Below, one piece after another: positions 34,660 to 42,570 of a stretch of 64,000 nucleotides of DNA. Source of the DNA: an uncultured Oscillospiraceae bacterium (GTDB taxonomy: Bacteria; Bacillota; Clostridia; Oscillospirales; Ruminococcaceae); the NCBI GenBank assembly GCA_910584715.1, contig CAJUAN010000001.1, positions 144,186-208,185 on the forward strand. Direction: 5' to 3'. The notes beneath the pieces were generated by a model. That model was not told the origin of the DNA, searched no databases, and saw only the letters and a list, made by a program, of their open reading frames with translations. How positions within the stretch are numbered: position 1 is the first letter of the stretch; each line of letters starts with the position of its first letter. The position numbers and the translations under genes were made by a program.

Positions 34660-35838
34660 ATGGATATTATGCAGTCGTCTCTTGAAAAACACTATGAATG
34701 GAAGGGCAAGATAGAGGTGGTTTCCCGCTGCAAGGTTGAGAACCGCGAGCAGCTTTCCAACGCCTATACCCCCGGAGTGGCAAAGCCCTGTCTTGAAATT
34801 GCCGAAAACCCCGATTTGTCCTACGACCTGACACGCCGCTCAAATCTTGTGGCGGTGATTACCGACGGTACCGCCGTCCTTGGTCTGGGGGACATTGGTC
34901 CGAGGGCTTCCATGCCGGTAATGGAGGGCAAGTGCGCTCTCTTTAAGGAGTTTGCGGGAGTCGATGCGTTCCCTATATGTGTGAATTCCAAGGACGTTGA
35001 CGAGATAGTCCGTACAATAGAGCTGATATCCTACAGCTTCGGCGGCATTAATCTGGAGGACATTTCCGCTCCGAGGTGCTTTGAAATAGAGCGCAGGCTC
35101 AAGGAAAAGCTGGATATACCCGTTTTCCACGACGATCAGCACGGTACTGCGGTAGTGGCTTCGGCGGCAATGCTCAATGCGGCAAAGGTAACCGGTAAAC
35201 GCTTTGAGGATATGACCCTCGTTATAAACGGCGCGGGAGCCGCGGGCTGCGCAATTGCAAAGCAGTTCCTTTCGCTGGGTATCGGCGATATAATTATGGT
35301 TGACATAAAGGGTATAATCTGCGACGGCGACGATTTTGAAAATCCGTCACACTACGAAATGGCTAAGCTTACTAACAAGACTAAGCGCAGAGGCGGTCTT
35401 GCGGAGGCAATGGCCGGCGCGGACGCGTTTATCGGAGTTTCCAAACCAAACCTTGTTTCTCAGAACATGGTGCGTTCCATGGCGGATAAGCCTATAATTT
35501 TCGCAATGGCTAACCCTACTCCCGAAATAATGCCCGACCTTGCAAAGGAGGCGGGAGCTTTTGTTGTGGGTACGGGACGTTCCGATTTCCCGAATCAGAT
35601 AAACAACGTGGTGGCTTTCCCCGGAATATTCAAGGGTGCGCTGGCGGTCAGGGCAAAGGATATTAACGAGGAAATGAAGCGCGCCGCCGCGAGAGCCATA
35701 GCCGAGTCCGTTTCCTCGGATAAACTGTGCGCCGATTTTATCCTTCCAGACGCTTTCGATAAGAGCGTTGCCGCGGCCGTTGCAAAGGCGGTTGCCGAGG
35801 CTGCGGTTCAGTCGGGCGTGGCAAGGATAAATCCATAA
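34660..35838 (+). CDS. NAD(P)-dependent malic enzyme
   Basis: Oxidatively decarboxylates malate to pyruvate with NAD(P), linking four-carbon acids to fermentation. The 392-residue length fits the short bacterial form. Motifs are NAYTPGVAKPCLEIAE, GTAVLGLGDIGP, PVMEGKCALFKEF, HDDQHGTAVVASAAMLNA, the Rossmann loop INGAGAAGCAIAKQF, FAMANPTPEI and NNVVAFPGIFKGAL. A possible alternative start is ATG 34669. The ribosome site is weak (AAAGAAG). No other malate gene is adjacent. Confidence 0.95.
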   Translation: MDIMQSSLEKHYEWKGKIEVVSRCKVENREQLSNAYTPGVAKPCLEIAENPDLSYDLTRRSNLVAVITDGTAVLGLGDIGPRASMPVMEGKCALFKEFAGVDAFPICVNSKDVDEIVRTIELISYSFGGINLEDISAPRCFEIERRLKEKLDIPVFHDDQHGTAVVASAAMLNAAKVTGKRFEDMTLVINGAGAAGCAIAKQFLSLGIGDIIMVDIKGIICDGDDFENPSHYEMAKLTNKTKRRGGLAEAMAGADAFIGVSKPNLVSQNMVRSMADKPIIFAMANPTPEIMPDLAKEAGAFVVGTGRSDFPNQINNVVAFPGIFKGALAVRAKDINEEMKRAAARAIAESVSSDKLCADFILPDAFDKSVAAAVAKAVAEAAVQSGVARINP

Positions 35839-35892
35839 CACTTGATAAAATACGGCGGAATACGCCGAATAAATATGAAAGGATAATGTGAA

Positions 35893-36135
35893 ATGACTAT
35901 TAATTATACTCCAAAAGGCGTTTGCTCGAGACACATAAACGTTGAGGTCACCAACGGAATTATCGAAAGCGTCAAATTCATGGGCGGGTGCAGCGGAAAC
36001 ACCCAGGGCGTTGCAGCGCTCGTAAAGGGCATGAAGGTGGAGGACGCTATTGAAAGGCTTAAGGGTATCAACTGCAACGGCAAGGGTACGTCCTGCCCCG
36101 ACCAGCTTGCTATCGCCCTGAAAGAGGCTCTTTAA
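35893..36135 (+). CDS. TSCPD-domain protein (TIGR03905 type)
   Basis: An 80-residue Cys-containing protein: YTPKGVCSRHINVEV, FMGGCSGNTQGVAALVKGM and CNGKGTSCPDQLAIALKEAL. The TSCPD motif also forms the C-terminal part of some ribonucleotide reductases, where its cysteines may bind metal; the free-standing family has no known role. AAAGGA precedes ATG by 9 bases. Its stop overlaps the ATG of the next gene by one base, so the two are translated together. Confidence 0.88.
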   Translation: MTINYTPKGVCSRHINVEVTNGIIESVKFMGGCSGNTQGVAALVKGMKVEDAIERLKGINCNGKGTSCPDQLAIALKEAL

Positions 36136-36917
36136 TGGATACGGCTGCAAAAGGTGCGCTTGCAAGGGCGTGCCTTATTTTCTTTGCGCTGCTGTGGGCT
36201 GCGGGATTTGCGGTTTTTCTTGCGCCTGTTTCCGCGGGGATAATCAATATCGGCAACGTGGCGGGAATGTTCGTCTGCGCCGTACTGTTTTTCCTTTCGG
36301 TATTCTGGAGCAGATTTTTCCGATTTGTATGCGGACACCGTACCGTTCGTATAGCTTGTATTGCGGCTTTAACGGTTGCCGTGCTTCTTGCTGTGCTTGC
36401 GGCGGTGATATCCGTATTTATGATATCAACGGCAAACCGTCCTCCCGACGGAAATACCACGGTGATAGTGCTCGGCTGCAAGGTAAGGGGAGAGGAACCC
36501 AGCCTTATGCTGAGACAGCGTATTATGGCGGCGTACAGGTACCTTGACCAAAACCCGTCCGCTATGTGTATAGTTTCCGGAGGTCAGGGTGCGGACGAGC
36601 TTATTTCCGAGGCGGAGAGCATGAAGCGCGTTCTTGTTGAGCAGGGTATATCCGAGGACAGAATTATTCTTGAGGATCGCTCCACCGGTACGGACGAAAA
36701 TATACGCTTCTCGCTTGAAAAAATGAACGAATACGGAATAAGCGGCAGCGTAACGATAGTCACCAATGAGTTCCACCAGCTCAGGGCAAAGCTGATAGCG
36801 GACAAGTACGGACTGGAATCATATTCGGTATCGGCGCGGACGTCGCTGTGGCTGCTTCCCACATACTGGCTCAGGGAGTGGTTCGGAGTGTGCTACCAAA
36901 TTGTATTCGGGCAATGA
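36135..36917 (+). CDS. YdcF/DUF218 membrane protein
   Basis: A 260-residue protein with three N-terminal membrane segments (about 12-32, 40-58, 74-96) and a DUF218 domain facing outward or inward. The domain has TVIVLGCKVRG, SLMLRQRIMAAYRYL, CIVSGGQGADEL, SEAESMKRVLVEQGI, STGTDENIRFSLE and IVTNEFHQLRAKLIA. The family includes SanA and ElyC, linked to envelope integrity; the enzyme activity is unknown. It is translationally coupled to the TSCPD gene. Confidence 0.9.
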   Translation: MDTAAKGALARACLIFFALLWAAGFAVFLAPVSAGIINIGNVAGMFVCAVLFFLSVFWSRFFRFVCGHRTVRIACIAALTVAVLLAVLAAVISVFMISTANRPPDGNTTVIVLGCKVRGEEPSLMLRQRIMAAYRYLDQNPSAMCIVSGGQGADELISEAESMKRVLVEQGISEDRIILEDRSTGTDENIRFSLEKMNEYGISGSVTIVTNEFHQLRAKLIADKYGLESYSVSARTSLWLLPTYWLREWFGVCYQIVFGQ

Positions 36918-37022
36918 TTAGGCTGACAGCATTCCAGTCATTGCAGCAGATTTTCGGGCAAATAAGCCAAATCCCACACGGAGATGTAAAGGGTCATAAA
37001 AAGCAGTAAAAAGATATGTCCA

Positions 37023-37437
37023 TCAAAGTTCTAAATCGCTGCTTTTCTTCTTTATCTTGCTCTTTTCCTTTTTCGGTTCGGCTTTCTCTGCTTTCGGTGG
37101 CTCGGTTTTCCCTACTTCATCATGGTGTGTGTCAAGGACTTCTTTCTTCCGTTCAACCCCCATGTCCACATAACGAGCTGTAACGGCTTCAAAGTTTATG
37201 GATAGCCCAAACTAAACACCAATACCCGCAAGCGTATGTTCCAAGACCTCGCCCACTGCGTAGAATCTGCCTGTCAGTTGGCGCATATTTGTAGCCACCG
37301 TATGCCTTAAATTATGGAAGCGGATATATGGCATTTCCAAATCTTCAAGAATTTCCATATTAATAAATATTTGGGGATTGTTTGCGCTCTCGGCAAATGC
37401 TTTAATATCTCTCATATTCAATTTCCGCAATGTTAAA
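37023..37437 (-). pseudogene. Tyrosine recombinase (integrase) C-terminal fragment, broken
   Basis: The minus strand encodes the C-terminal catalytic part of a phage/transposon integrase: PYIRFHNLRHTVATNM, containing the HxxR box, then VGEVLEHTLAGIG where LGHT is usual. An in-frame TAG at 37212-37214 follows. The same frame continues as FGLSINFEAVTARYVDMGVE, including the presumed catalytic Tyr in ARYVD, and runs through a Lys/Glu-rich tail to TGA at 37023-37025. The N-terminal half is absent; its place is taken by the IS5-derived element at 37438. The gene is dead by truncation and nonsense mutation. Confidence 0.82.
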
Positions 37438-37558
37438 ACGCATCTGAAAACATACAAAATTGTATTATTTAGACAAAAGCCAAATAGAAGCGATATATCC
37501 AAAGCAGCATGAAATTTAGTGGTTTTTCCTCGTGCAAATTGCTGTTTTCAGATACGCT
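37438..37558 (-). mobile_element. Miniature IS5-derived element (MITE-like) with both ends
   Basis: About 120 bases flanked by inverted ends: ACGCATCTGAAAAC (37438-37451) and GTTTTCAGATACGCT (37544-37558). On the minus strand the interior reads ARGKTTKFHAALD, a scrap of the IS5 transposase motif SRGGxTTKIHA, then TTTTGTCTAAATAATACA and the right end. The last 75 bases match 275-350 of this window. It appears to be an internally deleted IS. It abuts the integrase fragment. Confidence 0.68.
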
Positions 37559-37582
37559 CTATTATAAGGAAAAATGACTTTT

Positions 37583-37636
37583 AAAAAGGCAGGAATTTTC
37601 TTCTCGCTTTTTGCGAAAAGCTCATTCCTGCCTTTT
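37583..37636 (-). terminator. Terminator after paralogue B
   Basis: AAAAGGCAGGAAT and ATTCCTGCCTTTT form a long stem with an inner GAAAA/TTTTC pairing. T-runs follow in both directions, so it may act bidirectionally. It lies 11 bases after the stop of the 37647 gene. Confidence 0.8.
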
Positions 37637-37646
37637 ATTTTTATAA

Positions 37647-38534
37647 TTATTTGAACAGATCTTCGTTTTCGACCCAAAGATCCAAAGAACCCGGGTCTCC
37701 CGCTGCAGCCGCTCTGAGAACAATGCTTGTATCTTTCATTGAAAGCGAACTGCAATTCTTTCCTACGCTTATATCACCATCGGCTGTTTTAAGGCTGCCG
37801 CGTTCAAAGCTCATATGCGAAACGTTGCTTCCCACCGATTTGTCCGAAATAACACTCTTCACAACGGAAGCAAGCTTCTTTGAGGGAAAACCGTATTGTG
37901 ACTTAGCATTGAACCGTAAGTTAGTCAACTCACTTGTAACAGCTTCTCTCATATTTCTGTTCATTCCCAAAATATTTCCTCTTCTATCCACGGAAAGCTC
38001 GGAAATATCCTGTCCGAAGCACTTTTCCAAAGCTTCCGCAACAACGGAATAATATGCTTCGGTCATTTTGCCGTTAAGTATTTTAGAACCGTTTGCAATA
38101 CTGTCAAGATCCACCTTTTTCATAGACTTGTTCAAAGCGCTCCGAACCCCGTCAAGATACTTTTCATCGGAAATTTCAGTTATCTTCGCTTCGCCGCTGT
38201 TTACGTCATAATCGAATTTAAAGCTGATGTTTTCAGGTACTCCCTCGTCGGAAAGATTTTTTTTCATAATGTCGTCAAAATTTCCGCAAGACTTTGAAAG
38301 AGTAAGCATAGACTTAGCCGCTTTTACACGGTAATCACCAAGGCTTTCGGAAGTGCCCAATTCTTTAAGGGAATCGCTTGTAGCGCTTGAAAAGCGATCA
38401 TATTTAAAGCCGCTGTTCTGCTTGCCGCCAGACACCTGCTGCATCTGCGAATAAAGCGTCTTGCGCGATGAACGGTTTGCTGACAGTCCCAGCGCACTGA
38501 TACGGCGGCGCATACCGCTAATATTCTTTAACAT
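37647..38534 (-). CDS. Protein of unknown function, paralogue B
   Basis: A 295-residue soluble protein and paralogue of 33696-34631 (see there for shared blocks). The N-terminus is basic and Ser-rich (MRRRISALGLSANRSSRKT) and differs from paralogue A. The C-terminal two thirds hold the conserved blocks FKFDYDVNSGEAKITEISDE, EKCFGQDISELSVD and NVSHMSFERGSLKTADGD. ATG 38534 follows AAAGGGG at 9 bases; an upstream ATG 38576 lacks a site. No known domain was recognised. It has terminators on both sides and is a single-gene unit. Confidence 0.7.
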   Translation of the reverse strand: MLKNISGMRRRISALGLSANRSSRKTLYSQMQQVSGGKQNSGFKYDRFSSATSDSLKELGTSESLGDYRVKAAKSMLTLSKSCGNFDDIMKKNLSDEGVPENISFKFDYDVNSGEAKITEISDEKYLDGVRSALNKSMKKVDLDSIANGSKILNGKMTEAYYSVVAEALEKCFGQDISELSVDRRGNILGMNRNMREAVTSELTNLRFNAKSQYGFPSKKLASVVKSVISDKSVGSNVSHMSFERGSLKTADGDISVGKNCSSLSMKDTSIVLRAAAAGDPGSLDLWVENEDLFK

Positions 38535-38581
38535 CTGAAAAGACCCCTTTTCGTCATATATAATATATATCGGCACATATT

Positions 38582-38624
38582 CAAAAAACTTTAGGAAAAA
38601 TAACCGCTTTTCCTAAAGTTTTTT
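38582..38624. terminator. Bidirectional-looking terminator
   Basis: AACTTTAGGAAAA (38587-38599) pairs with TTTTCCTAAAGTT (38608-38620), with runs of A/T on both flanks. On the minus strand it ends the PII-like/DUF1538 operon. Confidence 0.85.
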
Positions 38625-38627
38625 AAA

Positions 38628-39308
38628 TCATTTTACAATATCTTCAATCCTGCCGCTTGTTCCCGCAAGACCAAGCGCACTGTCAACGGGAAGCGAAAAA
38701 CAAATCCCGCGATTTTCGGTAAGAATTCCCGCCGCGTCAAGGATATTCTGCATGACACGTTCCCTGTCTTCCCTGCCGACGACAATAAGAACTACGTCCT
38801 TTTCGGGCTGAATAGATATGCCCAGAAACTTTGCCGCCTCCTCGCCGCCCAGTCCCAGACCGTGCAGAAGCGTTCCTCCCCGCGCCCCCGCCGCCTTGGA
38901 AGCCTCCTTGACAGCCTCAAATCCGCCTCGGTTCACAATTGTTATTATCATTTCATATTTGGCTTCGGACATTTCGTTCTCTCCCTCCGTTTCGGGTTTA
39001 GTACCGTTTATAGCAAACGCCGTTCCCGACGCGCCGCTGATAGGCACTGTAAAGGCAATACCCCTGCCTGCCTCGCTGAGAGACAGCTTTTTATTGAACG
39101 TATCGTAAAGCTTCATTACCCGTCCGTTTGGCACAAACACCGCAGCAATAACTTTTTTGTTGTCGCCGAGACCAAGATAATCAAGCATAGCCGAGTCAGC
39201 CGAACCGTGACCGTGAAGCAGGAAACGGCACGGCAGGTTCTCCCGCTCAAGAATATTGTGCACGTCCTGCGCACGTTTGTAGTCCGCTATCAGAAACATT
39301 GCTTTCAC
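38628..39308 (-). CDS. Tandem PII-like (GlnB-fold) regulatory protein
   Basis: A 226-residue protein made of two PII-like halves. Half 1 has FLIADYKRAQDVHNILERE, LLHGHGSADSAMLDYLGLGD, VIAAVFVP and GRGIAFTVPISGASG. Half 2 has MIITIVNRGGFEAVKEASKA, LLHGLGLGGEEAAKFLGI, DVVLIVVGREDRERVMQNIL and NRGICFSLPVDSALG. Such proteins usually sense nucleotides or metabolites and act on a neighbouring transporter. It begins 17 bases after the DUF1538 gene, so it is very likely the regulator of that membrane protein. The half-repeats are joined by an acidic linker. The ribosome site is weak. Confidence 0.8.
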   Translation of the reverse strand: MKAMFLIADYKRAQDVHNILERENLPCRFLLHGHGSADSAMLDYLGLGDNKKVIAAVFVPNGRVMKLYDTFNKKLSLSEAGRGIAFTVPISGASGTAFAINGTKPETEGENEMSEAKYEMIITIVNRGGFEAVKEASKAAGARGGTLLHGLGLGGEEAAKFLGISIQPEKDVVLIVVGREDRERVMQNILDAAGILTENRGICFSLPVDSALGLAGTSGRIEDIVK

Positions 39309-39325
39309 TTTCCGGCTCTCCTTTC

Positions 39326-40891
39326 TCAGGCGTTTGAATCAATGCTCAGCTTAGTATCCGTAAAAACAGCCCTGTCGCAGCTTTCGTCCAGAACGATCGG
39401 GAATATCTGTCCGCTTTCGCATATTTGGTCGGACTTAACAGTCTTAAACCTGCTGATAAGACCCAGCACCTGTATAGTCAGCAAAGGAGTCATGGCTACC
39501 ATTGCAACAATACCGAATGCGTCAGTTGAAATATTTCCTCCCCTGGAGGCACAGGCTCCCATAGCAAGCGGAAGCAGAAACGTTGCAGTCAAAGGCCCCG
39601 AGGCAACTCCGCCGGCGTCAAACGCCACAGAAGTAAAAATAGGCGGTACAAACAAGCTTATGATAAGCGCAAGAGCATAACCGGGTATTAAGAACCATAG
39701 AATGGATACTCCGGTGAGTACCCGAACCATGGATATTCCGACCGAAGCGGCAACGCCAAGTGCAAGGCTTATCCCCAGAGAACGTCCGGAAATACGTCCC
39801 TCGGTAATCGTTTCAACCTGCTGCTTGAGTACGTGCACCGCAGGCTCCGCAGATACGATAAAATAGCCTATGAGCGCGCCTATGGGTACAAGCAGCCAGG
39901 AGCCTCTGCCTCCCGCAAGATTCTCTCCTATGTGCTGACCGACAGGCATGAACCCCACATTTGCTCCGGTCAGGAACAAAACCAGTCCAACATATGTAAA
40001 TCCAAGTCCCACAAAAATTTTAAGCATGGTTTTCATGTCAAGCCTGAGGAATATCAAATCAAAAACGAGAAAGAAGACCACGATAGGAACGAATGCCGAA
40101 GCCACGTCCTTTATGTAATGCGGAAATGCCCGCAGGAATTCGCGGAAGCTTTCCGAAATAACATCATAATTTTCAGGATGAGTAAGAGTCTGTTCGGCTG
40201 TTTCGGTACTGTTCAAAGCGCCAAGTAAAAGAACTGTGAGGATAGGTCCGACAGAACACATTGCAACCAAACCGAAGCTGTCCTCCGCAGAAGTCTTGTC
40301 GCCGCGGATAGATGAAAGTCCCAGACCGAGAGCCATTATGAACGGCACGGTAATAGGTCCGGTGGTAACTCCGCCCGAATCAAAGGCGGCGGGTATAAAG
40401 CTCGGAGAAATAAGCGACGAACAGGCGAAAATAAATATCAGCGCATAAAAAGCTATGAATACCGCCGATATTTTTATCTGCATAAAAATACGCAGAAACG
40501 CAAGGGTAAGGAAAATTCCCACGCCAACGCCCACCGACCATATCATGACCTGCGTATCGACAATGGGAGTCTGCTCCGCAAGAACCTTCAGATCCGGCTC
40601 AGCAACGGTAACAAGCACTCCTATCAGGAAACAAACGGGAAGAATAAAGGCTATCTTTCTGGATCTTGTAAGCCGCGCTCCGATTTTTTCGCCTATAATT
40701 ATCATAGACGTATCCGCTCCAAGCGTAAACATTCCAATGCCTACAATAAGAAAGATTGTTCCGACAAAAAAGGAAAAGAACATCTCGCCGCTGAGCGGAA
40801 CGACCGTTACCGACAGCAGAAAAACCACAGCCGCCACGGGAAGCACAGCTCCCAAAGATTCTTTTATCTTTTCAATAAGATTTTTCTGCAT
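39326..40891 (-). CDS. DUF1538 membrane protein, putative antiporter-like transporter
   Basis: A polytopic membrane protein of 521 residues, made of two homologous halves with inverted or repeated topology. Half 1 has TLGADTSMIIIGEKIGA, PAAFDSGGVTTGPITVPFIM and SFGLVAMCSVGPILTVLLLG. Half 2 has LTGANVGFMPVGQHIGENLA, VAFDAGGVASGPLTATFLLP and AFGIVAMVAMTPLLTIQVLG. The repeated FDxGGVxxGPxT motif lies in membrane segments and is a candidate ion or substrate site. The family has been proposed to be antiporter-like; no substrate is proven. ATG 40891 follows AAAGGAG at 7 bases. It is followed by the tandem PII-like gene. Confidence 0.85.
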   Translation of the reverse strand: MQKNLIEKIKESLGAVLPVAAVVFLLSVTVVPLSGEMFFSFFVGTIFLIVGIGMFTLGADTSMIIIGEKIGARLTRSRKIAFILPVCFLIGVLVTVAEPDLKVLAEQTPIVDTQVMIWSVGVGVGIFLTLAFLRIFMQIKISAVFIAFYALIFIFACSSLISPSFIPAAFDSGGVTTGPITVPFIMALGLGLSSIRGDKTSAEDSFGLVAMCSVGPILTVLLLGALNSTETAEQTLTHPENYDVISESFREFLRAFPHYIKDVASAFVPIVVFFLVFDLIFLRLDMKTMLKIFVGLGFTYVGLVLFLTGANVGFMPVGQHIGENLAGGRGSWLLVPIGALIGYFIVSAEPAVHVLKQQVETITEGRISGRSLGISLALGVAASVGISMVRVLTGVSILWFLIPGYALALIISLFVPPIFTSVAFDAGGVASGPLTATFLLPLAMGACASRGGNISTDAFGIVAMVAMTPLLTIQVLGLISRFKTVKSDQICESGQIFPIVLDESCDRAVFTDTKLSIDSNA

Positions 40892-41052
40892 AAATCGGCT
40901 CCTTTCCTTATTTATTTTACCGGTTAAATAAAAAAACGCATATATGCTGACAGGCAACACCATAAAGGCAAGCCGCTATCCGTTGTATTCACTACCCCGA
41001 AATTACTGCTTCCCTTATGAAAAAGTTACTGTCGGCATAAAGCGCAAAGCCT

Positions 41053-41322
41053 TTATCTGTGTGGTCTCGAGCTTACCGTGGTGATCGCTTTTGTTACAGC
41101 TACGTCAATATCTATGGTATTCTGATATTTGGTAGTATCCAGCCTGCTGAACAGCTCTCCCTTATGAGAATTTACATACTTTGGCTTAAGAGCATTAAGA
41201 GCCAGCGCCATCATATCGTCCATGCATTTATCGCACTTGCAGCAGTCCACCTCTTGTAAAAGAAATTCGAGCCGTCCCCTTACAACGCTCTCCATAACAT
41301 TAACAACAGCCATTGAAAACAT
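41053..41322 (-). CDS. ComFB-like late competence protein
   Basis: An 89-residue protein with the ComFB pattern: VVNVMESVVRGRLEFLLQEV, the cysteine set CCKCDKCMDDMMALALNALK and PKYVNSHKGELF. ComFB lies in the competence operon of Bacillus but has no proven biochemical role; related proteins in cyanobacteria bind cyclic dinucleotides. With two GGDEF proteins in this window, nucleotide binding is an attractive idea, but nothing here proves it. ATG 41322 lies 5 bases after AAAGGA; the open frame extends to 41376 without a site. The stop is followed by a 160-base gap containing nothing recognised. Confidence 0.75.
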   Translation of the reverse strand: MFSMAVVNVMESVVRGRLEFLLQEVDCCKCDKCMDDMMALALNALKPKYVNSHKGELFSRLDTTKYQNTIDIDVAVTKAITTVSSRPHR

Positions 41323-41362
41323 CAACATCCTTTCATCTATACCGCCAGAAATCCACGCTTGA

Positions 41363-42538
41363 TTAAAGCGAAACATTTCTGTTTATGACCTCAATGCACA
41401 TTCTTCCGTTGTGATACGGACATTTCCACGGGTTTACCATGTTGACAGTCTGCATAGGCTTGCCGTCAAAATCAACCTCTCCCCACCATTCGGAGTTTTC
41501 ACGCTTATCCGTCTGTCTGGTCTCGATCCACTCGAAAACCTTATCGGCAGCGTCAAGGAACTTTTTGTCCCCGCCCTGCTGAAACGCGTTCACAAAACCG
41601 ACCACGCTTTCCGCCTGAACCCACCAGACGCGTTTTTTGTCAATTTTGTCGTTTTCACGCTCATTGTTTACCGCTCCGTTTTCAAAAGCGATATCGTATA
41701 TATTTTCAGCGATACGCAGGTCGATAAACCGCCATTTCGCCATGAAACGTCTTTCCCCTATTACCTCACAGGCTCTGTCAATTAACCATGACGCTTCGAT
41801 ATCGTGACCGTAGGAATGGATATCCCCTATCTCGTTCAGCTCGCGGTCAAAGAATACGCGCAGACGATTTTGGTCACTGTTAAAAATTTTGTCCTCCGTA
41901 ATTTGGAGCAGGAACATCAGCCGTTCCTCTATATGAGCGCTCTCGCCGTTTTCACAGGCTTCAAGCAGTACAGTATAGGCTTCGATAAGGTGCAGAACGG
42001 TATTCATGGTCTTGTCAGCCATAAGACCGTTTTCCGAAAGAGCGTCGTTTGGAACAACTTTCCAGTTCTCGGACATAGCTTCAAGGTACGCAACGTCGTC
42101 CCTGCACTTGTCCTCAACCGTATGGAAAAGCTCCAGCGCAAGATCGAGAGCGGTTTTATCCTTTGAAGCAAGGTAATACGCCGACAAAGCATATATGGCA
42201 AACGCCTGATTGTAGGTATGCTTCATGGTATCGGAGGGCTTGCCGTCGTAAGTCATCATCCACCAAACGCCGCCGTTGACCGTATCAACGCATTTTTTCA
42301 GGAACTCATAGGCATGGCAGGCATTGTCAAGCAGATATTCGTCCCCCAGCGTTCTGTAACATGAGGAATAGAACCAAAGTATCCGCGACGTGAGTATCAC
42401 GCCCTTGTCGGCAGTTTTATCCACATTCAGACCGTTATCCATAAAGCCGTAGAATCCGCCGTTTTCATCGTCCCGAAGCCTGTTCCAGAATGGCAGTATC
42501 CGTTCCGTAAGTTCTTTTCTGCATTTATCAGCCAGCAT
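41363..42538 (-). CDS. Cellobiose 2-epimerase (AGE family)
   Basis: A 391-residue alpha/alpha-barrel epimerase. It closely resembles the Ruminococcus albus cellobiose 2-epimerase: LTERILPFWNRLRDDENGGF, KHTYNQAFAIYALSAYY, SENGLMADKTMNTVLHLIEA, GDIHSYGHDIEASWL, RVWWVQAESVVGFVNAF and WKCPYHNGRMCIEVINR. It converts cellobiose to glucosyl-mannose for phosphorolysis during cellulose or mannan use, in the cytoplasm. The histidines of HSYGHDIE and YHNGRM are the expected active-site positions. It sits 32 bases after a DUF1015 gene and behind secA, an unexpected neighbourhood; no mannobiose phosphorylase gene is adjacent. Confidence 0.9.
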   Translation of the reverse strand: MLADKCRKELTERILPFWNRLRDDENGGFYGFMDNGLNVDKTADKGVILTSRILWFYSSCYRTLGDEYLLDNACHAYEFLKKCVDTVNGGVWWMMTYDGKPSDTMKHTYNQAFAIYALSAYYLASKDKTALDLALELFHTVEDKCRDDVAYLEAMSENWKVVPNDALSENGLMADKTMNTVLHLIEAYTVLLEACENGESAHIEERLMFLLQITEDKIFNSDQNRLRVFFDRELNEIGDIHSYGHDIEASWLIDRACEVIGERRFMAKWRFIDLRIAENIYDIAFENGAVNNERENDKIDKKRVWWVQAESVVGFVNAFQQGGDKKFLDAADKVFEWIETRQTDKRENSEWWGEVDFDGKPMQTVNMVNPWKCPYHNGRMCIEVINRNVSL

Positions 42539-42570
42539 ACAAAATCTTCATCTTCCTTTTATGGTAATAT

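Noticed and set aside
40892..41052. Possible small gene in the gap between the DUF1538 and ComFB genes
   Set aside because: No open frame with a ribosome site, hairpin or promoter of quality was seen in these 160 bases.
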